Assembly (NCBI GenBank): GCA_963662155.1
Contig: OY759270.1
Location: forward strand, 55,588,874-55,652,873
Direction of reading: 5' to 3'
DNA length: 64,000 bases
Origin: Lamellibrachia columna
Lineage: Eukaryota > Annelida > Polychaeta > Sabellida > Siboglinidae
Shown piece by piece: positions 36,001 to 48,000 of this stretch. A model generated the notes under the pieces. That model saw nothing but the letters and a program-made list of their open reading frames with translations, had not been told where the DNA came from and searched no databases. The first letter of the stretch is position 1, and each line of letters starts with the position of its first letter. A program made the position numbers and the translations under genes.

Positions 36001-39000
36001 CACTGTACTTGAAGCCTGCTTCATTTTGACATTAAATACCTGAACCGAAGACAGCTGTCGAATGAATATACTGAACAGAATGGCTGATATTCTTAAACAA
36101 TGGTTAAATTACTTTTTTAATTAAAACACATTTGGGCGGTTCAGATGGACGGATGTGGTCTATACTGTAAGATGGAAGGATGTGGTCTGTACTGTAAGAT
36201 GGAAGGATGTGGTCTGTACTGTAAGATTGAAGGATGTTGTCTGTACTGTAAGATGGAAGGATGTGGTCTGTACTGTAAGATGGAAGGATGTTGTCTGTAC
36301 TGTAAGATGGAAGGATGTGGTCTGTATTGTAAGATGGAAGGATGTTGTCTGTACTGTAAGATGGAAGGATGTGGTCTGTACTGTAAGATTGAAGGATGTT
36401 GTCTGTACTGTAAGATGGAAGGATGTGGTCTGTACTGTAAGATGGAAGGATGTTGTCTGTACTGTAAGATGGAAGGATGTGGTCTGTATTGTAAGATGGA
36501 AGGATGTTGTCTGTACTGTAAGATGGAAGGATGTGGTCTGTACTGTAAGATGGAAGGATGTTGTCTGTACTGTAAGATGGAAGGATGTGGTTTGTACTGT
36601 AAGATGGAAGGATGTGGTCTGTATTGTAAGATGGAAGGATGTGGTCTGTACTGTAAGATGGAAGGATGTGGTTTGTACTGTAAGATGGAAGGATGTGGTT
36701 TGTACTGTAAGATGGAAGGATGTGGTTTGTACTGAGGTCTTTATGCTAAAAACAATCAGATTTTGTACCTCTCAACTCACAAGTAAGACTTCTACTTCTG
36801 AACAATATTAATTAGCTAGAGCACAGAAATGTACCTCTCTGTCTGCGTCATGTCGGGAAACTGTAGCTTCTTTATGTCTTTTCTTCCTTTCTGGTGGTTT
36901 GTCTTCATCATCAAATACCAGCTCATAGTTACTGGTATGTAAAGGAAAAACTTCAACAAATAATTATGCCAAAATTAAATAAAAGTACTTTTAGTAGTAA
37001 GTACTTAGAAGTAGTTTTATGGAAATCAATAACAAAAGCAAGAATCATGATCAAGAATCATGATCAAGAATCATGATCAAGAATCATGATCAAGAATCAT
37101 GATCAAGAATCATGATCAAGTACTTGTTTCAATTAAAATAAATTCTTTAAATCAACTCCTATTTGTAATACTTCATATTTGCATTTTTTGTGTGTGTGTG
37201 CGACACTGTGCATGCATGCCTCTGTGCGTGTGTGTGAGCATGTGTGTGTATGCGTGCCTGTGTGTGTGTATGCGTGCCCGTGTGTATGCGTGCCCGTGTG
37301 TGTGCATGCCTGTGTGTGTGTGCATGCCTGTGTGTGTGTATGCGTGCCCGTGTGTGTGCGTGCCTGTGTGTGTGCATGCGTGTGTGCGTGCCTGTGTGCG
37401 TGCCTGTGTGTATGCCTGTGTGTGTGCATGGTGGTTTAGATCTAGTGTACAGCACATTGATTTATCAAGCAGTGAGGATACTCTGTCCTTGTCGCCTGCT
37501 TGATCTTGAAGATCTCTCTTGGTATCTCGTCCTGCTTCGGGAATGTCACACCTTTACCTGGAAAGTTCAGCATGTCACTCATGACATCGACTGTTACAAA
37601 ATAAAACCACCACAGTACAGATCTATAACTGGTTATATTGTATCTGACAGAATCCATTTTTTAAAAGCTAAGAAAATAAATAGTTATGTCACATATTCAT
37701 GACAGTTTTCGTAATGTTACATCATAAATAAATATATAATGTGATTTGTCCACGAATAATTTATTGTGAAATAAAAAATTTCAACACAGCAACAAAAATG
37801 AAATTTTCAGCATGTAGGGGGTGAGATGTCACAATGGGATTACATAACGAACTTGACTCCCTCTGGCATTTTTTGGTTGATTTCATATGGAATGATCCAA
37901 TAAGTAATATCACTTGTCACATTGTCCAGTTATAAACTGCTATTATGAAATTTAATATATAGACATCAAAAACAAACAATGAACTATGTACAATTTGAGA
38001 TGTCTTAACACAAAGCAATCTGTGGAACGACCGTCACCTTTCCCCTTCCATTTCACCTTGGCAACGGACTGGCTGAAGTCTACATGGATCCTTCTGTCAT
38101 CAATGAGGACATTGTCCATCTTAAAGTAGGCGTTCTCACACTCCTTCTCCTGCAAGCACAAGCAATCAAATACCAAGTGTGGTTTCTCTGACACAAGCAA
38201 TCAAATACCAAGTGTGGATTCTTCCACACAAGCACAATCAATCAAATACCAAGTACGGATTCTTCCACACAAGCACAATCAATCAAATACCAAGTATGGA
38301 TTCTTCCACACAAGCACAATCAATCAAATACCAAGTATGGATTCTTCCACACAAGCACAAGCAATCAAATACCAAGTGTGGATTCTTCCACACAAGCACA
38401 AGCAATCAAATACCAAGTGTGGATTCTTCCACACAAGCACAAGCAATCAAATACCAAGTGTGGATTCTTCCACACAAGCACAAGCAATCAAATACCAAGT
38501 GTGGATTCTTCCACACAAGCACAAGCAATCAAATACCAAGTGTGGATTCTTCCACACAAGCACAATCAATCAAATACCAAGTATGGATTCTTCCACACAA
38601 GCACAAGCAATCAAATACCAAGTGTGGATTCTTCCATACAAGCACAAGCAATCAAATACCAAGTGTGGATTCTTCCACACAAGCACAAGCAATCAAATAC
38701 CAAGTGTGGATTCTTCCACACAAGCACAAGCAATCAAATACCAAGTGTGGATTCTTCCACACAAGCACAAGCAATCAAATACCAAGTGTGGATTCTTCCA
38801 CACAAGCACAAGCAATCAAATACCAAGTGTGGATTCTTCCACACAAGCACAAGCAATCAAATACCAAGTACGGATTCTTCCACACAAGCACAAGCAATCA
38901 AATACCAAGTGTGGATTCTTCCACACAAGCACAAGCAATCAAATACCAAGTGTGGATTCTTCCACACAAGCACAAGCAATCAAATACCAAGTACGGATTC

Positions 39001-42000
39001 TTCCACACAAGCACAAGCAATCAAATACCAAGTATGGATTCTTCCACACAAGCACAAGCAATCAAATACCAAGTGTGGATTCTTCCACACAAGCACAAGC
39101 AATCAAATACCAAGTGTGGATTCTTCCACACAAGCACAAGCAATCAAATACCAAGTGTGGATTCTTCCACACAAGCACAAGCAATCAAATACCAAGTGTG
39201 GATTCTTCCACACAAGCACAAGCAATCAAATACCAAGTGTGGATTCTTCCACACAAGCACAAGCAATCAAATACCAAGTACGGATTCTTCCACACAAGCA
39301 CAAGCAATCAAATACCAAGTGTGGATTCTTCCACACAAGCACAAGCAATCAAATATCAAGTATGGATTCTTCCACACAAGCACAAGCAATCAAATATCAA
39401 GTATGGATTCTTCCATACAAGCAATCAAATACCAAGTATGGATTCTTCCATACAAGCACAAGCAATCAAATACCAAGTATGGATTCTTCCATACAAGCAC
39501 AAGCAATCAAATACCAAGTATGGATTCTTCCACACAAGCAATCAAATACCAAGTATGGATTCTTCCACACAAGCAATCAAATATCAAGTATGGATTCTTC
39601 CATACAAGCAATCAAATACCAAGTATGGATTCTTCCACACAAGCAATCAAATACCAAGTATGGATTCTTCCACACAAGCAATCAAATACCAAGTATGGAT
39701 TCTTGCACACAAGCAATCAAATACCAAGTATGGATTCTTGCACACAAGCAATCAAATACCAAGTATGGATTCTTCCACACAAGCAATCAAATACCAAGTA
39801 TGGATTCTTGCACACAAGCAATCAAATACCAAGTATGGATTCTTCCACACAAGCAATCAAATACCAAGTATGGATTCTTCCACACAAGCAATCAAATACC
39901 AAGTATGGATTCTTCCACACAAGCAATCAAATACCAAGTATGGATTCTTGCACACAAGCAATCAAATACCAAGTATGGATTCTTCCACACAAGCAATCAA
40001 ATACCAAGTATGGATTCTTCCACACAAGCACAAGCAATAAAGCAGTACACGAATTAGTCTCACCCCTTTATAAAGGGAGCAAGGAAAGAGATAACAGCTG
40101 GGGCGGTGCAGCAGTACATGAACTAGCCTCACCCCTTTATAAAGGGAGCAAGGAAAGGGATAACAGCTGGGGCTGTGCTGCAATATATCGACTAACCTCA
40201 CCTCTTTATGAAGGGAGCAACAGAGAAGTACACATATAGTAAGGAAGTGGACGACTCACCTTCTCAAACTCAATGAAGGCGTACTGCAGAGATTCCCCTG
40301 TCTTCTGGTCTTTAATCACTTCACAACTGGATACATCAAATGACAAATTATCATCATGCTGTGCCAAGTTACCAACAACAAGTGAGATAATCTGACCTAT
40401 TTAAAGCATGTAGTATCTGCATCTCTGTAAAATGTTCATCATTGTTTTCATTAAGAAACAAGAAATTAGAAACTCAACTTGTTATATTTAATCTTGTTAC
40501 ACAACATTTGAGGAGCTGAAATCCTTCAAAGTTTTGTTGAAACTTGTAACTTTTTCTAACTAAGCGAGAATGAAATCTTGACATACTTGAGTTTCTAATA
40601 CACTTAAAACAAGAGTGCACTATTTCAATCAAGCACTACAGATTAATTCCCTTAATGTCGTCACTGACCTTTTAATCTCCCCAAATCTGGAGAATATGAT
40701 CTCGAGGTCGTCGGCGGTGGTCACGGGGTTCAGTTTGCACACAAACAGGACGTTCTCCTCCGGTGCCACCTCCATGTTGGGCAGGTCTCCAACCTGAAAC
40801 AACCGGCAGAACATGTTTAATAAAGACAATTATAGTGGAAAACATTAAGTAATATTTGTAATACAGCTTCTATGAATTCTAGTTCAATTTTGGCAAATGA
40901 GGGAAGTGGACCCGTTGCTGAAACAAAGGACACTACTATGGCCCACTTCTACTAGTTAAAATAATTAATTACATAATTGTGAGGACACAAATAACAATCT
41001 TAACCATCTTCAGCCAATCAGCCCAAGTACAAACAAAAGTACAAACAAAAGTACAAAAAAGTACAAAAAAAGTACAAACAAAAGTACAACACAAGTACTC
41101 ACCATTTCTAGGATCTGTGCATTGGCCTTAGCCTCCTTCTCCTCAATGTACTCCTGGATCTCCTCCTCTGTCTTCCCAGCCATCTCATCCACGTCCTCAT
41201 CTACACCTATACGTCCACTCTGGAAGACATCAACTTTGTGACAGTTGACAGAGACATGTATGACCAGACGTAATTGTATTTGTAATTGATTGCAGGGAAA
41301 TGCTGCATTTGTAACTGATTACAGGGGAATGCTGTGCTTGTAACTGATTACAGGGAAATGCTGCCTTTGTAATTGATTACAGGGAAATATTGTATTTGTA
41401 ACTGATTACAGGGAAATGCTGCATTTCTAATTGATTACAGGGAAATGCTGTATTTGTGATTAAGATTTTTTATTTTGTGATAAATATAACTGATTTGTTC
41501 ATGTAATTGCAACAATAACATAAATTAATTACAGCATTTTGTCATCACAAACTTTACTTGAAATAACTTATCAAAAGTGCTGTATCACACATTTGTATAC
41601 AAAATAATTATCACAATTCAGTAACCCAGTCACAAACACACCAATACTGAAGAAACTTTTTGAATAAAATATTGGTCTCGCATGAAACTTCTACAACTGT
41701 ATTTGTAATGAAATGGTGCAATTGTAATTTATTTCAACATTTTAGAAGGGTAATTGAAATGAAAAGTAACTGATCTGATCTTGTGTAATTTCTGCAGGAA
41801 ATAACAACATCAAAAACATGTCAGGTGCTATAACAACACCAGTCGGGTGTCACATAGAGCCGTTACGCTATACGAGCCGTTACGCTATATGAGCCGTTAC
41901 ACTATACGAGCCATTACGCTATATGAGCCGTTGAACAATTGTAGGTCGATATTGATGATTTTAAGATCATGACAAAAACAGAATCAGAAATACTTGATAT

Positions 42001-45000
42001 TCAGCAATATGAAAATATTTTGTTGAAATGGCACTTGCAGATGGGTGTAAATACACTTTATGTGAACCTATGAATTGCGTCCTGCACGACTGAGCAAAAA
42101 CAATGGCCAAAATTGGACTTTTTTCCGTGCACGTATCTAAATTTTCCTTCGGCTCAACGCCATCTTTCACATACCACTGTAAAGCTTTGAATGTCTCCTT
42201 TCCAAATAGGGAAAAATTATGCGGTAAAATTCAAAACCATCCAATCTGGATAAAATTCAGAGTGTCATTGATAAAGCCAAGTTACCAAATATGCGTCATA
42301 GCAACTTCCAGTCTGAATATCATTCGAAATTTCGTGCTTATGTTTTGCTGGGTACAAGGTTGATTCTCTGATAAATCAACAATTTATAATATATATAGGA
42401 ATGTTCACTCGTTTATGTACCAAAGTAAGAAGATAAATATGTCTTTGACAGTTGGTAGCAGTGAAGAACTTAAGATAGCTTGGCTGTTGCGTGACATCAT
42501 CGGCCTATAGCATGTATCTGGAGCAGTTTCTCCAGTGGCTGACAGGTGAATGGAACTCGCTTTCTGGATTATTTTTAATGAAATGTTTATGGTAATACCT
42601 GGATACGCTTCACACATGTATCTTCTTGCTATATTCCAAATTTGGTGATTGTAGCCCACACACGAGTACCCTTATCCTACATGTTTGTAGCCCACACACG
42701 AGTGCCTGTATCTTAAGTGTTTGTAGCCCACACACAAGTACCCGTATCCTACATGTATGTAGTCCACACACTAATGCCCTTAATCTACATGTTCATAGCC
42801 CACACAAGTACCCGTATCCTACGGGTATGTAGTCCACACACTAATGCCCTTAATCTACATGTTCATAGCCCACACACAAGTACCCGTATCCTACGTGTAT
42901 GTAGTCCACACACTAATGCCCTTAATCTACATGTTCATAGCCCACACAAGTACCCGTATCCTACGTGTATGTAGTCCACACACTAATGCCCTTATCCTAC
43001 ATGTTCATAGCCCACACACAAGTACCCGTATCCTACGTGTATGTAGTCCACACACTAATGCCCTTAATCTACATGTTCATAGCCCACACAAGTACCCGTA
43101 TCCTACGTGTATGTAGTCCACACACTAATGCCCTTATCCTACATGTCCATAGCCCACACACAAGTACCCATATCCTACGTGTATGTAGTCCACACACTAA
43201 TGCCCTTAATCTACATGTTCATAGCCCACACAAGTACCGGTATCCTACGTGTATGTAGTCCACACACTAATGCCCTTATCCTACATGTCCATAGCCCACA
43301 CACAAGTACCCATATCCTACGTGTATGTAGTCCACACACTAATGCCCTTATCCTATACGTTCATAGCCCACAGAAGTACCCGTATCCTACGTGTATGTAG
43401 TCCACACACTAATGCCCTTATCCTACATGTCCATAGCCCACACACAAGTACCCATATCCTACGTGTATGTAGTCCACACACTAATGCCCTTATCCTATAC
43501 GTTCATAGCCCACACAAGTACCCATATCCTACGTGTATGTAGTCCACACACTAATGCCCTTATCCTACATGTCCATAGCCCACACACAAGTACCCATATC
43601 CTACGTGTATGTAGTCCACACACTAATGCCCTTATCCTACATGTCCATAGCCCACACAAGTGCCCGTATCCTATGTGTATGTAGTCCACACACAAATCCC
43701 TTTTCCTACATGTCCATAGCCCACACAAGTGCCCGTATCCTACGTGTATGTAGTCCACACACTAATGCCCTTATCCTACATGTTCATAGCCCACACAAGT
43801 ACCTGTATCCTACGTGTATGTAGTCCACACACTAATGCCCTTATCCTACATGTTCATAGCCCACACAAGTACCCGTATCCTACATGTATGTAGTCCACAC
43901 ACTAATGCCATTATCCTACATGTCCATAGCCCACACAAGTGCCCGTATCCTACGTGTATGTAGTCCACACACTAATGCCCTTATCCTACATGTCCATAGC
44001 CCACACAAGTGCCCGTATCCTACGTGTATGTAGTCCACACACTAATGCCCTTATCCTACATGTTCATAGCCCACACAAGTACCCGTATCCTACATGTATG
44101 TAGTCCACACACTAATGCCCTTATCCTACATGTCCATAGCCCACACACAAGTACCCGTATCCTACGTGTATGTAGTCCACACACTAATGCCCTTATCCTA
44201 TATGTTCATAGCCCACACAAGTACCCGTATCCTACGTGTATGTAGTCCACACACTAATGCCCTTATCCTACATGTCCATAGCCCACACAAGTACCCGTAT
44301 CCTACGTGTATGTAGTCCACACACTAATGCCATTATCCTACATGTCCATAGCCCACACAAGTACCCGTATCCTACGTGTATGTAGTCCACACACTAAGTG
44401 CACGTATCCTATGTGTGTGCGCTAAAATTGTTGCTTGTGCTTAAATACGTTTTAACATTTCTGCATCACACTTGTCTGATACAAATGGGTAAACAAATTA
44501 TTTCTTGGGTGAACTGAACATACTTGGAGGAAACTCTTGGTATTTAAATTTATTTTTTTATTTTTTAAAGTGTTTTTCCCCAGCTTTTTTCCATTTCTGG
44601 TGGGTTTATTCAACAAAAGTGTGTAGTTAGTTTTGTTATTTGTCCATACTGCGGAAGAAATATGCCAGCTCTGTTTAATTGTGCTGTTTAATGTTGTTTA
44701 AGTACAGATGAAATAGCCCCTAGTCACCTGCAGTTGCTCCTTGGTTGGTTCTGGTGACCTGTCTGGGATTAAGTCTGCTAGTCCTGCAGGATCATCAAAC
44801 GGATCATCAAGGATCACGGTGTGGTAGATCCTACAATGATAACGATACATTTTAAACACTATGCAGAACAAACACCAGGCATTTATGTCAAACTTAGATG
44901 TCACCAACATCTTACTTAATGAGGACTGCATATATTTTAAACATGATGTCGTATTTCTATTGATACCCACTAATATCACATTAAAACAAAAGAAAAATTA

Positions 45001-48000
45001 AAACAAAAGAAAAATTAAAACAAAAGAAACATTAAAACAAAAGAAACATTAAAACAAAAGAAACATTAAAACAAAAGAAACATTAAAACAAAAGAAACAT
45101 TAAAACAAAAGAAACATTAAAACAAAAGAAACATTAAAACAAAAGAAACATTAAAACAAAAGAAACATTAAAACAAAAGAAACATTAAAACAAAAGAAAA
45201 CAAACAGTTTACTTTTTAATATTCCAAACTGACGTTGTTCCCAAACATGTAAACACAGAAATCAAAAGCAATAATCATGTATTTCGATGTACAAACCTAA
45301 TGTCCTTGTAAGGACGATGTTCCTTGTCAACGAATGCCTCATTGATCTTGGACAAGACGTCCCAGCCCTCGGCCACTTCCCCAAACACAGTGTGTTGGCC
45401 ATCCAGGTAGTCAATGTCAGATGCCAGTGTCAGGAAGAACTACAAAGTCCAACAACTGTAAGTCAACTGAAAGTCTGTGGTGATATCAAAGCCTTTTAAC
45501 AACTATTATTAATAATGATGCACACATTACTAATTTATGTAACCCAAATACAATTGAGGTGCTGTGCCTGACCAGTCTACATGACGACCCTGGAAGGCTG
45601 TGCCTGACCAGTCTACATGACGACCCTGGAAGGCCTAGATGAGTTGTGTACCCAGTCTACATGATGACCCTGGAAGGCCTAGATGAGTTGTGTACCCAGT
45701 CTACAGGACGACCCTGGAAGGCCTAGATGAGTTGTGTACTCAGTCTACAGGACGACCCTGGAAGGCCTAGATGAGTTGTGTACTCAGTCTACAGGACGAC
45801 CCTGGAAGGCCTAGATGAGTTGTGTACCCAGTCTACATGATGACCCTGGAAGGCCTAGATGAGTTGTGTACCCAGTCTACATGATGACCCTGGAAGGCCT
45901 AGATAAGTTGTGTACTCAGTCTACAGGACGACCCTGGAAGGCCTAGATGAGTTGTGTACCCAGTCTACATGACGACCCTGGAAGGCCTAGATGAGTTGTG
46001 TACTCAGTCTACATGATGACCCTGGAAGGCCTAGATGAGTTGTGTACTCAGTCTACAGGACGACCCTGGAAGGCCTAGATGAGTTGTGTACCCAGTCTAC
46101 ATGATGACCCTGGAAGGCCAAGATGAGTTGTGTACTCAGTCTACATGATGACCCTGGAAGGCCTAGATGAGTTGTGTACCCAGTCTACATGATGACCCTG
46201 GAAGGCCTAGATGAGTTGTGTACCCAGTCTACATGATGACCCTGGAAGGCCTAGATGAGTTGTGTACCCAGTCTACATGATGACCCTGGAAGGCCTAGAT
46301 GAGTTGTGTACTCAGTCTACAGGACGACCCTGGAAGGCCTAGATGAGTTGTGTCCTCGTCCCCTGACTCCAATACAAAATATATGTCTGAATATGACTGT
46401 TACAGAACTAATGTTATATTTTAATTTGGATGCTGGAAACAAATCAGGCACTATGAGTGACAATTGCCAAAGTGATTGAAAGATCACCAGAGAGGACACC
46501 ACCCAACCCAGTTCACCAGAGAGGACATCACCCAACCCAGTTCACCAGAGAGGACACCACCCAACCCAGTTAACCAGAGAGGACTCCACCCAACCCAGTT
46601 CACCAGAGAGGACATCGCCCAACCCAGTTCACCAGAGAGGACACCACCAAACCCAGTTAACCAGAGAGGACACCACCCAACCCAGTTCACCAGAGAGGAC
46701 ATCGCCCAACCCAGTTCACCAGAGAGGACACCACCAAACCCAGTTAACCAGAGAGGACACCACCCAACCCAGTTAACCAGAGAGGACTCCACCCAACCCA
46801 GTTAACCAGAGAGGACACCACCAAACCCAGTTAACCAGAGAGGACTCCACCCAACCCAGTTAACCAGAGAGGACATCACCCAACCCAGTTAACCAGAGAG
46901 GACACCACCCAACCCAGTTAACCAGAGAGGACTCCACCCAACCCAGTTAACCAGAGAGGACATCACCCAACCCAGTTAACCAGAGAGGACACCACCCAAC
47001 CCAGTTAACCAGAGAGGACTCCACCCAACCCAGTTAACCAGAGAGGACACCACCCAACCCAGTTAACCAGAGAGGACTCCACCCAACCCAGTTAACCAGA
47101 GAGGACATCACCCAACCCAGTTAACCAGAGAGGACTCCACCCAACCCAGTTAACCAGAGAGGACATCACCCAACCCAGTTAACCAGAGAGGACACCACCC
47201 AACCCAGTTAACCAGAGAGGACATCACCCAACCCAGTTAACCAGAGAGGACTCCACCCAACCCAGTTAACCAGAGAGGACATCACCCAACCCAGTTAACC
47301 AGAGAGGACACCACCCAACCCAGTTAACCAGAGAGGACATCACCCAACCCAGTTAACCAGAGAGGACACCACCCAACCCAGTTAACCAGAGAGGACTCCA
47401 CCCAACCCAGTTAACCAGAGAGGACTCCACCCAACCCAGTTAACCAGAGAGGACACCACCCAACCCAGTTAACCAGAGAGGACTCCACCCAACCCAGTTA
47501 ACCAGAGAGGACATCACCCAACCCAGTTAACCAGAGAGGACTCCACCCAACCCAGTTAACCAGAGAGGACTCCACCCAACCCAGTTAACCAGAGAGGACA
47601 CCACCCAACCCAGTTAACCAGAGAGGACACCACCCAACCCAGTTAACCAGAGAGGACATCACCCAACCCAGTTAACCAGAGAGGACACCACCCAACCCAG
47701 TTAACCAGAGAGGACACCACCCAACCCAGTTAACCAGAGAGGACTCCACCCAACCCAGTTAACCAGAGAGGACATCACCCAACCCAGTTAACCAGAGAGG
47801 ACACCACCCAACCCAGTTAACCAGAGAGGACTCCACCCAACCCAGTTAACCAGAGAGGACACCACCCAACCCAGTTAACCAGAGAGGACACCACCCAACC
47901 CAGTTAACCAGAGAGGACATCACCCAACCCAGTTAACCAGAGAGGACACCACCCAACCCAGTTAACCAGAGAGGACACCACCCAACCCAGTTAACCAGAG

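Noticed and set aside
36145..36735. Cys-rich MEGCGLYCK repeat protein of 196 codons
   Set aside because: The nine-codon period is a property of the 27-bp repeat; it is intronic, antisense and has no flanking coding sequence.
38179..40239. Plus-strand open frame of 686 codons and two others over 550 codons
   Set aside because: All three frames are open because the 41/35-bp unit lacks stops; the array lies in a PPIL4 intron on the opposite strand.
46476..46805. Frames of about 100 codons on both strands in the 29-bp array
   Set aside because: Array read-through within a PPIL4 intron.
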